Positions 35,090-44,242 of a stretch of DNA of 64,000 bases are shown here, piece by piece. The position numbers were made by a program, and so were the translations under genes. Each line of letters starts with the position of its first letter. Within the stretch, counting starts at the first letter, position 1. Below the pieces are notes generated by a model. That model was not told the DNA's origin and made no database searches. It saw only the letters and a list, made by a program, of their open reading frames with translations. The DNA is from an uncultured Pelagibacteraceae bacterium (GTDB lineage Bacteria > Pseudomonadota > Alphaproteobacteria > Pelagibacterales > Pelagibacteraceae): positions 237,505 through 301,504 of the forward strand of contig CACLSR010000001.1 of the NCBI GenBank assembly GCA_902609685.1. The letters run 5' to 3'.

Positions 35090-36052
35090 TTATTTTTTTG
35101 CAAATAAATTAGTAAGTTCATAAACAATTGTTGCTGCAGCTAAAGATGTCACCTCTGCATGATCATATGCTGGGGACACTTCAACTACATCTGCTGAGAT
35201 TAAATTCATTCCTGACAAGCCTCGAATTACATTGACCATTTCTCTTGAAGTCATTCCTGCAATTTCTGGTGTGCCTGTTCCTGGGGCAAAAGCTGGGTCT
35301 AAAACATCTATATCTATTGATAAGTATAATGGATTATCGCCAACTCTTTTTTTAATCCTTTCAGCTATTTTATCAGTTCCCTCTGTTTGAAATTCATCAC
35401 AATGAATTATTTTAAATCCAAAACTTTCATCATTTTTAATATCATCTCTACTATACAAAGGTCCTCTAATACCTACATGCATAGAAGCATCGTCTAAAAA
35501 TAAATTCTCTTCTCTTGCACGTCTAAATGGAGTTCCGTGCGTATAAGGTGCCCCAAAATAAGTATCCCATGTATCTAGATGAGCATCAAAATGAACTAAA
35601 GCAACTGGGCCTTTATTAATTTTGTTAACTGCTTTTAATAAAGGAAATGCAATTGTGTGGTCACCACCTAAACTAATTATGCCTCCAGTTTTTTTCAATA
35701 AATCCACAGCACCCTCTTCAATTTGTTTGATCGCCTCATTAATATTAAAAGGATTGCATGTAATGTCTCCAGCGTCAGCAACTTGTTGTACTTTAAATGG
35801 TTCTACATCATAACTTGGATGATAATTTGTTCTTAGGTGTCTTGAAGCTTGTCTAATGCTTTGAGGACCAAACCTTGCCCCTGGTCTATAACTTGTACCT
35901 GCATCAAAAGGAATACCAACTATTGCAACGTCACAATATTCAACATCTCTCAATTCTGGCAATCGTGCAAAAGTTGAGGGTCCAGCAAATCGTGGTACTT
36001 TGGTTCCACTTACTGGTTGGATTGGTTCCTTGGTACTTTTTTTTTTCATCAT
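35090..36052 (-). CDS. speB: Agmatinase / ureohydrolase family enzyme
   Basis: The 320-residue protein is an arginase-superfamily ureohydrolase with the manganese-binding blocks SLGGDHTIAFPLL, VHFDAHLDTWD and LSIDIDVLDPAFAPGTGTPE, in which all the expected His/Asp ligands appear. Such enzymes split urea from agmatine, guanidinobutyrate or guanidinopropionate; the sequence does not fix which. Linked to an aldehyde dehydrogenase and about 3.6 kb from a PotABCD-type transporter, it may feed polyamine or guanidino catabolism. Two Met codons stand at the start (ATG ATG), so the first residue is uncertain by one. Confidence 0.85.
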   Translation of the reverse strand: MMKKKSTKEPIQPVSGTKVPRFAGPSTFARLPELRDVEYCDVAIVGIPFDAGTSYRPGARFGPQSIRQASRHLRTNYHPSYDVEPFKVQQVADAGDITCNPFNINEAIKQIEEGAVDLLKKTGGIISLGGDHTIAFPLLKAVNKINKGPVALVHFDAHLDTWDTYFGAPYTHGTPFRRAREENLFLDDASMHVGIRGPLYSRDDIKNDESFGFKIIHCDEFQTEGTDKIAERIKKRVGDNPLYLSIDIDVLDPAFAPGTGTPEIAGMTSREMVNVIRGLSGMNLISADVVEVSPAYDHAEVTSLAAATIVYELTNLFAKK

Positions 36053-36102
36053 AAAACTCTATCACATTCTCACAATTTGGAATATCTTCAATAATACTTA
36101 TT

Positions 36103-36825
36103 ATGAAATTATTTAAGTTCATTTTATTATATTTATTTTTAATTTCTCCTGTACAAGCAGATACGATTTATCAATTAATTAAAATCCCAAATCTAGAAAT
36201 TTATAATATTAAAACTACTAATAGTCTGAGATATCTTTACGCTAAACAACCTTTTACGATTGGGGCAGATAATAATATTAATTGTTTTAAATCATCAAAA
36301 CAAGATTTAGATAAAAAGTATCAAATTATAGAAAAGAATTTAAAAAGATATTCTCAAAGTTTTTTAAAAAAAATAAATTTAAAGTATATTGTTCTTTGTG
36401 AAGATTTATCAATTTCAGGAATAAATACTGCTGGAATACCTGACAATGTAATGAAAACTCTTATTGTTGATATTAAATTTAATAATAAATATTTTGAAAG
36501 AGTATTACATCATGAAGTCTTTCATATAATCAATGATAGTTTTAAGGAAATTTTTAATGAAAAAACTTGGTCAAGTTTCAATTCAGATAGCTTTAATTAT
36601 GCAAAATGTTCTACTTGCACAAAAAAAATAGGTCTTGATACTTATTCTAAAACTGATGGTTTTATTACTGAATATTCAAAATCAACCGCTTCTGAAGATA
36701 TGGCAGAAGTTTTTTCTCATTTAATGCATGGGAATTTGCCAAAACAAATTGATCCTATTCTTCAAAAAAAGATAGATTTTATCAAATCAGGTTTGGTTAA
36801 AATTGATCAAAATTTCGATTTATGA
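36103..36825 (+). CDS. Putative secreted zinc metallopeptidase (HExxH)
   Basis: The 240-residue protein has a signal peptide (residues 1-19, ending PVQA). The sequence HHEVFHIINDSF at about residues 138-149 contains HEVFH, an HExxH zinc site, and a later ASEDMAEVFSHLMHG supplies a Glu in the position of the third ligand in gluzincins. A CSTCTKK segment with paired cysteines lies between them. I know no named family for it. It overlaps the next gene by four bases (ATGA), coupling it to a membrane-anchored peptidyl-prolyl isomerase, so a role in envelope protein processing is reasonable inference. Confidence 0.65.
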   Translation: MKLFKFILLYLFLISPVQADTIYQLIKIPNLEIYNIKTTNSLRYLYAKQPFTIGADNNINCFKSSKQDLDKKYQIIEKNLKRYSQSFLKKINLKYIVLCEDLSISGINTAGIPDNVMKTLIVDIKFNNKYFERVLHHEVFHIINDSFKEIFNEKTWSSFNSDSFNYAKCSTCTKKIGLDTYSKTDGFITEYSKSTASEDMAEVFSHLMHGNLPKQIDPILQKKIDFIKSGLVKIDQNFDL

Positions 36826-37469
36826 TTAAAAAAATTAAAGCTTCAAAGTCAGAAAAGATAATTTTTTTTTTCTTAATATCTTTAGCTATTTTTTCTCTAA
36901 GTTCTTTTTTTTTGATAAAGAATAAATGCTTATTTGTTAAAAATTATAATCCAGAAAAAATTTCTTTTGATAAGCCAAATAATATTGCAATTTTGAACGT
37001 TGAATGCGGTAATGTAATTATTGAATTATATCCAAATATTTCTCCAAACGCGGTTGAAAGATTTAAAACATTGGTGAGGTCTAAAGCTTACGACGATGTT
37101 GCATTTCATAGAGTAATTAAAGACAGTCTTGTACAGGCAGGTGATTTGGAATTTGGTAAAAAAGGAAACATTGATTATGGAAAAATCGGAACAGGACAAT
37201 CAGGATTAGGAACCATAAACTCAGAAGTAGATGTTCCATTTTACTATGAAAGAGGAAGTGTAGGTCTTGCAAGAACACAAAAGTATAATACTGAAGATAG
37301 TCAATTTTTCATCACACTCAAAGATGAGCCATTATATGAGAGTGAATATACACCGATTGGGAAAGTAATTTATGGGATAGAAGCACTAGAAAAAATAAAA
37401 TATCAAAATAAATCTGAGTATGTTCTAAGGCCTGACTTTATAAATTCTATTAAAATGTTAGTTAACTAA
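36822..37469 (+). CDS. Membrane-anchored cyclophilin-type peptidyl-prolyl isomerase
   Basis: The 215-residue protein has an N-terminal membrane helix (about residues 13-32) followed by a cyclophilin domain with IELYPNISPNAVERFKTLV, DVAFHRVIKDSLVQAGD (the family FHRVI motif) and SQFFITLKDEPLYESEYTPIG in two parts. Located in the periplasm by its signal anchor, it would help proline isomerisation in folding proteins. The start overlaps the HExxH gene stop (ATGA). Its end overlaps the convergent fadN-like gene by 12 bases. Confidence 0.85.
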   Translation: MIKKIKASKSEKIIFFFLISLAIFSLSSFFLIKNKCLFVKNYNPEKISFDKPNNIAILNVECGNVIIELYPNISPNAVERFKTLVRSKAYDDVAFHRVIKDSLVQAGDLEFGKKGNIDYGKIGTGQSGLGTINSEVDVPFYYERGSVGLARTQKYNTEDSQFFITLKDEPLYESEYTPIGKVIYGIEALEKIKYQNKSEYVLRPDFINSIKMLVN

Positions 37470-39680
37470 AGGTTTACCAGTAGCCAAGGTGTGTTTAATC
37501 CTGTCTTGAGTATTTTTAGTTTCAATTAATTTCATAAAGGCATCTAGCTCTAATTTAAATAAATCATCTTCTGTCAACACTTTATCCATAGTCGTGTCTC
37601 CACCACTTAAGACAAAAGCTAATTCTTTTGCAACCTCTACCCCATGATCTAAAATTACTTTATCATTATAGAGTTTTTCTAAAATTTTATGCATTTCTCC
37701 AATAACCGCTTTCCCAGGCAAGTTAAACTGAAGTTCGTTAGGTGCTTTAAAATCTTTGTTTTCATTCAAGATTTTTTTTGAAACCTCTAATAAACTATTT
37801 CTATTCATAATCTTTTTATTTTCAGGCAGTAAGTATTTCAATGGCTCAGCTTCAACAGGTGATGCTGCTGTTTTTCCATAGCCAATGATATCAAAAACTT
37901 TTAATGGTGCATAATTTGGATCTTTTTTTGCCTCTGCTGTATCTAACCATCTAGCTAACATTTCTTTACAACCTCCGCCAGCTGGAATTAATCCTACGAT
38001 AGTTTCTACTAGGCCAATTACAATATTTGTATGAGAGGCAACAAAATTACTTTGTACTAAAACTTCAAATCCACCTCCTAAAGTAAGTCCTGATGGTGCG
38101 GATATAACTGGGTGTTTAGAGTACTTAAGATGTTTACATGTTTCTTGGAAATATTTAATAAATTTCTCAATTGATTTAAAATCATTTTTGTCAGCGAATT
38201 CCATTGTATAGGTTAAATTTACGCCTGCAGAAAATTGCATGCTTTCATTAATGATAATCAAAGGCTTATCGGTTGCTTTCTTTAAAGCATCCATTGAATC
38301 ATAATCTAATGCATTAGCTTTGGTGGTAAATTCAACTATATTATAATCATTGAATCTATAAATAGATGCTGAACTATTTCCATCAACACTCGTTGCTGTT
38401 TTCTTGACCTTACCCAGAGTTTCTATTGATGTATATTTTTGCCTTTCACCATAAAAATTTTCATTTTTTGTTTTACTTAAATTTTCTAAAAAATTATTGC
38501 CCTTAAAATTTTCAACTTTTTCAAAAAAGTTTTTAACGCCAATCTCCTCTAGCATTTCAAAGGGTCCTTTTGCCCAATTAAACCCTAATCTCATAGCCTC
38601 ATCAATATCATTAAATTCTTTTGTTATTTCAGGCACTAATGATGAAGCATATTTAATAATCTTTTCTAATACAGACCAAGCATATTCTCCATATTTATCA
38701 TTCCTATTAATTAGACCTTTAAGGTCAACTTTGTCAGATTTTATGTCAATTTTTTTGCTTAGAGAATAATCTCCAGTTTGTAGATCGATAGCTTCCATTA
38801 CTTTGCCACTATCAGTTTTCTTCATTCTATAGAAACCCCCTTTGCCTTTTCTACCTGTATATCCAGTTTCAATTAATTTTTTTACTAAAGGAATTTCTTT
38901 TGCAACCTCATGAAATTCATCTGTTTGAGGTAACTCTTTGATAAAACTTTTTAAAACATCAGCCATAAGATCAATGCCAATTAAATCATAAAGCCCAAAA
39001 ACACCTGTTTTTGGAATACCCATTGGTCTCCCAAATATTGCATCCGCTTCCTCTACAGAAAGTTTCATTTTAAATGCTTCAGTCATTGCTATTTGCATAG
39101 CGTAAACACCAACTCTGTTACCTAAAAAACCTGGAGTGTCATTACAAACGATAGCTCCTTTTCCAAGCTCAAGTTCACAAAATTCTTTTAATTGATTTAT
39201 TTTATTTAGGTCATTGTCTTCATTTTTAACAATTTCCAAAAGACCCATATATCTGACAGGATTAAAAAAATGAGTTATACAAAAATCTTTTTTTTGTTCT
39301 TTATTTAAATTTTGAGATAAAACTTTAATAGGTATTGAAGAAGTGTTGGAGGAAACAATCGCACCATCTTTTCTACTTTTAAAAATTTTTTCATAAATTT
39401 GATGTTTGATATCAATTCTCTCCACAACTGCCTCAACAACCCAATCAGCTTGTTCAACTACTGAGAAGTTATCTTCAATATTACCAACTTTAATATTTTT
39501 TATTTTAGATTTATCAATTAATAAAGGTGGTCTAGATTTGTGAATTCTTTCTCTAGCATTTTCACTTATTTCAGTTTTTAAATCTAAAAGAGTTACAGGT
39601 ATATTTGCATTACACAAATGAGCTGCTATTCCACTGCCCATTGTTCCAGACCCTATCACCACTACATTCTTTATCTTCAT
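37458..39680 (-). CDS. fadN: FadN-type 3-hydroxyacyl-CoA dehydrogenase / enoyl-CoA hydratase
   Basis: The 740-residue bifunctional beta-oxidation enzyme has the dehydrogenase first (VVIGSGTMGSGIAAHL at residues 6-21, SSNTSSIPIKVL, HFFNPVRYMGLLEIV) and the crotonase domain second (SAPSGLTLGGGFEVLV, GLVETIVGLIPAGGGC). This order is that of Bacillus FadN, the reverse of E. coli FadB. It would oxidise 3-hydroxyacyl-CoA and hydrate enoyl-CoA. It follows the potC-like gene after 12 bases and may be read from the same transcript, although a fatty-acid enzyme in a polyamine-type transporter operon is unexpected. Confidence 0.87.
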   Translation of the reverse strand: MKIKNVVVIGSGTMGSGIAAHLCNANIPVTLLDLKTEISENARERIHKSRPPLLIDKSKIKNIKVGNIEDNFSVVEQADWVVEAVVERIDIKHQIYEKIFKSRKDGAIVSSNTSSIPIKVLSQNLNKEQKKDFCITHFFNPVRYMGLLEIVKNEDNDLNKINQLKEFCELELGKGAIVCNDTPGFLGNRVGVYAMQIAMTEAFKMKLSVEEADAIFGRPMGIPKTGVFGLYDLIGIDLMADVLKSFIKELPQTDEFHEVAKEIPLVKKLIETGYTGRKGKGGFYRMKKTDSGKVMEAIDLQTGDYSLSKKIDIKSDKVDLKGLINRNDKYGEYAWSVLEKIIKYASSLVPEITKEFNDIDEAMRLGFNWAKGPFEMLEEIGVKNFFEKVENFKGNNFLENLSKTKNENFYGERQKYTSIETLGKVKKTATSVDGNSSASIYRFNDYNIVEFTTKANALDYDSMDALKKATDKPLIIINESMQFSAGVNLTYTMEFADKNDFKSIEKFIKYFQETCKHLKYSKHPVISAPSGLTLGGGFEVLVQSNFVASHTNIVIGLVETIVGLIPAGGGCKEMLARWLDTAEAKKDPNYAPLKVFDIIGYGKTAASPVEAEPLKYLLPENKKIMNRNSLLEVSKKILNENKDFKAPNELQFNLPGKAVIGEMHKILEKLYNDKVILDHGVEVAKELAFVLSGGDTTMDKVLTEDDLFKLELDAFMKLIETKNTQDRIKHTLATGKPLVN

Positions 39681-39692
39681 GGAATTATTTTT

Positions 39693-40547
39693 CTAACGAT
39701 TAATACCTCTGAGTCTTTCAGATCTTCTTCGTAAAAGCTCAGCAGTCACTAATATTAATGTTGATAGTATAATTAGACAAGTTGCAACAGCTAGTATTGT
39801 TGGACTTAATTGCTCTCTTAAACCTGTCCACATTTGAATTGGGATTGTCGTATTTTCTAATCCTGCTAAAAATAAAACAACCACAACTTCATCAAATGAA
39901 GTTACAAATGCAAATAACCCACCTGAAATTACTCCTGGTAAAATTAAAGGTAAGGTAATTTTCATAAAAGTATTTACTGGATCACTTCCCAAGCTTGCAG
40001 CTGCTCGAGTTACACTATGATCAAACCCCGACAAAGTAGCCGTGACTGTAATTACTACAAAAGGTGTTCCTAATATAATATGTGCTAATACTATTCCAGT
40101 ATGAGTTGCTGCTAAACCCGCTTTTGCCATAAAGAAAAATATTGCAACACCAGAAATAATTAATGGAACAATCATTGGTGAAATTAATACAGCCATTATT
40201 AATCCTTTATATGGCATATGTCTGCTGCTCAATCCTAAAGCCGCAACTGTCCCAAGTATCACTGATCCAATTGTTGCAAAAATCGCAATGATAAAACTAT
40301 TCTTAGCTGCTAATCCCCATGGATTTTTTGTTCCGTAAATCATATCCTTGTACCATCTTAAAGAAAATGCATCTGGATCTAGACGCTTCATTCCATCAGA
40401 AAAACTCAAAAATTCTTCTGCGTTAAATGATAATGGGAATATTACAAACAAAGGTGCAATTAGAAAAAAGAAAACAGCACCACAAATTGTAAGATAAATA
40501 TAATGCCAAACTCTATAATGTGGTTCAGTATATTTTGGTAAAGCCAT
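39693..40547 (-). CDS. potC: PotC-type ABC transporter permease
   Basis: The 284-residue inner-membrane protein has six predicted helices and a permease EAA-type loop AAASLGSDPVNTFMKITLPLI near residues 186-206 (in two parts). It resembles the second permease of spermidine/putrescine-type transporters. It lies five bases after the potB-like gene and 12 bases before fadN. The substrate is set by the binding protein at 41877-43004. Confidence 0.88.
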   Translation of the reverse strand: MALPKYTEPHYRVWHYIYLTICGAVFFFLIAPLFVIFPLSFNAEEFLSFSDGMKRLDPDAFSLRWYKDMIYGTKNPWGLAAKNSFIIAIFATIGSVILGTVAALGLSSRHMPYKGLIMAVLISPMIVPLIISGVAIFFFMAKAGLAATHTGIVLAHIILGTPFVVITVTATLSGFDHSVTRAAASLGSDPVNTFMKITLPLILPGVISGGLFAFVTSFDEVVVVLFLAGLENTTIPIQMWTGLREQLSPTILAVATCLIILSTLILVTAELLRRRSERLRGINR

Positions 40548-40552
40548 CGTGA

Positions 40553-41806
40553 TTATCCTAATTTAATATTATCAATTCCAACTAGTTTGTTATAAAGCCA
40601 ATAAATTACCAATACTCCACTCAACAACATTAATCCCATGGCTGATGCAAAGCTCCAATCAAGAGTGCTTTTCATGTGGAAAGCAATTTGGTTACTTATT
40701 AAAGTTCCAGATGCACCACCAACTAAGGCTGGGGTGATGTAATAACCTATCGCTAAAATAAATACTAATAAACAGCCCGCACCTATTCCTGGGATTGTTA
40801 ATGGGAAATAAACTTTCCAAAATGCCACAAATGGCGTTCCACCTAATGATTTTCCTGCCCTCATTAAGCTAGGTGAGATAGTTTTCATGACACTATAAAG
40901 TGGTAAAACCATGAATGGCAGCAATATTTGTGTCATTGCAACGTAACTTCCTGTTTTGTTGTACATCATCTCAGGTCTATTATCGTCAGCTACTAATCCT
41001 ATTCCAACAAAGAAATCATTTACTATTCCTTGTTGTTGCAACAAAATCATCCAGCTAGCAGTTCTAACTAATAATGAAGTCCAGAACGGCAGTAGTACAC
41101 AGATCATTAATAAGTTACTATACTTCATGGGTAAAGTAGCTAATAGATGAGCTATAGGATAAGCCATTAAGAAACAAAAGACTGTTACAAAAAATGCAAT
41201 TTCAAGGGTTCTTAACCATAACACTCTATGAATTCGTCTGTCTTCCTCTACACTTACTATTTTTCCCTCTTCATTTACATACATGTCCATACCCTTTAGA
41301 TATTTTTGACCTGTAAACTCAGGAGCCCTTCTTTGAATTGCTCTCCAGTACTCAACATTAGCCCATCTTTTGTGAACTGACATTATTTGTTCCTTGTAGT
41401 TTCCCTCTTCAAATGATTTTGATTTTCTTCTTAATTTTTTAATAATACTTTTAAATCCATTTTTTGTGTAGTTTAACTGAGTAGATAACTTACCCTCACG
41501 TTTATCCTCAACTAATTTTATGAAATCCTCATGGAAAGCAGCAAAAACTTCTTCATCAGGTAACTCTTGACCATCCCAGGTTTCCATTGCTTTAAAAGTT
41601 TTTGGAAGCATTTGTGTTACCATTTTATCGTCAACACTTCGGAACAACATATCACCTATTGGAAAAACATAAGTAATTATTAAAAATAACAATAAAGGAG
41701 CAACAAGTAGGAAAGCTTTGATCTTATTCTTTCTCTCTGCCTTTTTAAGACTTACCTCTAAAGGTATCCCATCTGTTGTTAAAATTTGTTTTGTTTCAGA
41801 GCTCAT
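40553..41806 (-). CDS. potB: PotB-type ABC transporter permease with long N-terminal insertion
   Basis: At 417 residues this is over 100 longer than usual PotB. After the first membrane helix (about residues 30-49) there is a hydrophilic insertion of about 150 residues rich in Lys and Glu before the remaining five helices. The permease loop RAGKSLGGTPFVAFWKVYFP is present near residue 317. The inserted part would lie in the periplasm, where it could contact the binding protein. The gene follows a strong hairpin that separates it from the binding-protein gene. Confidence 0.87.
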   Translation of the reverse strand: MSSETKQILTTDGIPLEVSLKKAERKNKIKAFLLVAPLLLFLIITYVFPIGDMLFRSVDDKMVTQMLPKTFKAMETWDGQELPDEEVFAAFHEDFIKLVEDKREGKLSTQLNYTKNGFKSIIKKLRRKSKSFEEGNYKEQIMSVHKRWANVEYWRAIQRRAPEFTGQKYLKGMDMYVNEEGKIVSVEEDRRIHRVLWLRTLEIAFFVTVFCFLMAYPIAHLLATLPMKYSNLLMICVLLPFWTSLLVRTASWMILLQQQGIVNDFFVGIGLVADDNRPEMMYNKTGSYVAMTQILLPFMVLPLYSVMKTISPSLMRAGKSLGGTPFVAFWKVYFPLTIPGIGAGCLLVFILAIGYYITPALVGGASGTLISNQIAFHMKSTLDWSFASAMGLMLLSGVLVIYWLYNKLVGIDNIKLG

Positions 41807-41813
41807 AAATAAA

Positions 41814-41839
41814 AAGGGCGGTTAGTAATAACCGCCCTT
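41814..41839 (-). terminator. Terminator-like hairpin between potD and potB
   Basis: A perfect 11-base stem, AAGGGCGGTTA (41814-41824) with TAACCGCCCTT (41829-41839), encloses GTAA and is followed on the minus strand by five T. It directly precedes the potB start, so transcription of the permeases requires read-through. Confidence 0.8.
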
Positions 41840-41876
41840 AAATTATAATATATAATTAAGTTGTTTAAAACTTAAA

Positions 41877-43004
41877 TTATAGACCAGCTTTCATAGCTTC
41901 CCATTTTTCACCAAGTTCTGTGCCGTTATCAGCCCAGAAAATTGGATCTACTAGGAAGTAGTTTTTAGTGTTAGCTGGTGCAGTTGGCATTTGTGGTACC
42001 ATGTTAGTCTTACCATCTTTATACCAAGGCTCACCTTTTTCCATAATACCAATTGAAGATTTTCTCCAAGGAGCATATGCGATGTATTTGGCACTTCCTG
42101 CTAACATCTCTGTGCTAGTCATCATAGCTAAAGCTTTTTTAGCCATACCATTAGCATCGTTTGGTCCACCTTTAACTTGTACGAAATATTCGTAGTCAAG
42201 ACCTTGGCCATCCCAAACTTGTTTGATTGGTGCACCTTCTCCAATTTCAGCATTGAAGAATCTACCATTCCAACCAGTAGCCATTACTACTTCACCTGAT
42301 ACTAACAGTTCTGGTGGTTGAGCACCTGCAGACCAAAATACACATCCACCTTTAGGGTCTGTGCATAATTCTTTGATCTTATTCATTGCTCTTTCAACAC
42401 CTTTTTCTGTTTCTAAAGCTTTGTAGATTTTTGCTCCGCCTTTACCTGGCTTAATACCATCTGCTGCTAAAGCGATCTCTAAGTTAGTTAAAGCGCTTTT
42501 GTAGATAGCTCTTTTTCCAGGAAATTTCTTTGTGTTAAAGAAATCTTTGATAGTCTTTGGAGTACCTTTAACATTATTAGTGTTATAAGCATAATTCCAA
42601 GAATATAAAATATTTCCTACAGCACACTTACTAGGCATTGCAGTAAAGAAATCTTTACTTGCTGGAGTTCCATCTGGAGCTGGTGGGAAGTCTTTATCGA
42701 AATCAAATTCAACAAATAATCCTTCATCGCATCCAGTAATAGTATCCATTGCAAACACGTCGATTATATCCCACGTGATTTTACCAGCTTCTTTTTGTGC
42801 TTTAATCTCTGATAATCCACCAGAATAGTCAACCCAGGCAATATTTATGCCAAGTTTTTTAGCTGTAGGATCACCATAACCTAACTTTTGAGACTCAGTA
42901 TAAGCCCCACCCCATGACACTGCAGTTACTGTTGTTGCAAATGCTGAAGTAGTTAGTGAAAGTACAAAAGAAATAGCTAGTAATACTTTACTTAGTTTTT
43001 TCAT
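41877..43004 (-). CDS. potD: PotD-type periplasmic substrate-binding protein
   Basis: The ATG at 43002-43004 is preceded by GGAGG and gives a proper signal peptide (ending TSAFA), so an extension 21 codons upstream was rejected. The mature protein of about 350 residues is a class of extracellular solute-binding protein used with PotABC-type transporters, with VTAVSWGGAYTESQ at its start. Four or more cysteines (CDEG, KCAV, LCTDPKGGC) may form disulfides. A polyamine is the default ligand for the family, but the linked EutA/DoeA-like genes raise the possibility of an ectoine-like ligand. Confidence 0.85.
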   Translation of the reverse strand: MKKLSKVLLAISFVLSLTTSAFATTVTAVSWGGAYTESQKLGYGDPTAKKLGINIAWVDYSGGLSEIKAQKEAGKITWDIIDVFAMDTITGCDEGLFVEFDFDKDFPPAPDGTPASKDFFTAMPSKCAVGNILYSWNYAYNTNNVKGTPKTIKDFFNTKKFPGKRAIYKSALTNLEIALAADGIKPGKGGAKIYKALETEKGVERAMNKIKELCTDPKGGCVFWSAGAQPPELLVSGEVVMATGWNGRFFNAEIGEGAPIKQVWDGQGLDYEYFVQVKGGPNDANGMAKKALAMMTSTEMLAGSAKYIAYAPWRKSSIGIMEKGEPWYKDGKTNMVPQMPTAPANTKNYFLVDPIFWADNGTELGEKWEAMKAGL

Positions 43005-43104
43005 TTTTCCTCCGTTTAAACGTTTTTTATAAAAATCAATTACAACAAGATCGATAATGAGAGTCAACAGCCCATTTTAGTTAATTTAGCAATATATTGG
43101 TGTT

Positions 43105-44190
43105 CTAAGAAGGATCTAACGCTCTAGCATCTTCACTGTTCCAACCTATCTTGATATCTTTGCCAAGCTTGATATCCAAATTGGCTGAACTATTAGGGAC
43201 CTTTAAAATAAATTGATTGTTGCCTAAAAGATTTATTCTAACTCTTGTATGATCTCCGTGATATATTACTTCTTCAATCTTTCCAGAATGTATATTGTCC
43301 ATTTGATCACTTGGATTAATTAACGCTCTTTCAGGTCTTAAAGAGATCTTAGTTTTCTCACCTTTACCTTTAACAGAAATAGGATTCGCGAGTATATCTG
43401 TGTTAGCTATTTTAACCTTACACTTACCACCTGAAATATCTGAAACCTCACCCACGAAGGTATTATTTTCTCCAATAAATTCAGCAACAAAAGAATTCAC
43501 AGGTTTTTCATAAAGCTCATCCGGACTTGAAAGCTGCTGAACTTTTCCATCATTAAAAACAGCAATACGATTAGACATAGTTAATGCTTCACTTTGATCA
43601 TGAGTTACATAAACAACAGTCACCCCAATGTTTTCATGTATGTGTTTGATTTCATATTGCATACTCTCCCTTAAATTTTTATCTAAAGCTCCCAAAGGTT
43701 CATCCATTAAAACTAGCTGAGGGTCAAATACCAATGACCTTGCCACAGCCACCCTTTGTTGTTGACCGCCTGATAATTGCCCTGGCATCCTTGATGCGAA
43801 ACCTTGAAGTGAAACCATTGATAACGCCTTATCAATTTTTTTATCTGCCTCATCTTTTGGAATTTTTCTAACTCTTAATGGAAAGGCAAGGTTCTCATAA
43901 ACTGTCATATGAGGAAATAGCGCATAATTCTGGAACACCATTCCAATACCTCTTTTATGTGGAGGTATACTTGAGATAGCCTTACCATCTAAATATATTT
44001 CACCATTTGTTGGTGTTTCAAATCCCGCCAGCATCATTAAGCAAGTTGTCTTTCCAGAACCTGAGGGTCCTAACATAGTTACAAACTCACCTTCTTCGAT
44101 ATCTAATTGAAGATCCTTAACAACTAAAACTTTGCCGTCATAGCTTTTATCTACTTTATCAAATTTGACGAAATCTTTTTTAAGAGCCAT
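43105..44190 (-). CDS. potA: PotA-type ABC transporter ATP-binding protein
   Basis: The start was placed at the ATG at 44188-44190; the frame extends four codons to a TTG. The 361-residue ATPase has Walker A GPSGSGKTT, the Q-loop MVFQNYALFPH, signature LSGGQQQRVAVAR, Walker B LVLMDEPLGALD and a C-terminal TOBE-type domain (about residues 285-355), as in PotA/CysA-like subunits. It energises the adjacent PotB/PotC permeases. It stands between the DoeA-like gene and potD, all on the minus strand. Confidence 0.92.
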   Translation of the reverse strand: MALKKDFVKFDKVDKSYDGKVLVVKDLQLDIEEGEFVTMLGPSGSGKTTCLMMLAGFETPTNGEIYLDGKAISSIPPHKRGIGMVFQNYALFPHMTVYENLAFPLRVRKIPKDEADKKIDKALSMVSLQGFASRMPGQLSGGQQQRVAVARSLVFDPQLVLMDEPLGALDKNLRESMQYEIKHIHENIGVTVVYVTHDQSEALTMSNRIAVFNDGKVQQLSSPDELYEKPVNSFVAEFIGENNTFVGEVSDISGGKCKVKIANTDILANPISVKGKGEKTKISLRPERALINPSDQMDNIHSGKIEEVIYHGDHTRVRINLLGNNQFILKVPNSSANLDIKLGKDIKIGWNSEDARALDPS

Positions 44191-44242
44191 AATTTTAATC
44201 AACTTTTAAACATTTGTAAGAATAAATTTCAACCTTTAATAA

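Noticed and set aside
43005-43067. Upstream 21-codon extension of potD
   Set aside because: It would bury the signal peptide; the ATG at 43004 has GGAGG in front and gives a normal signal sequence.
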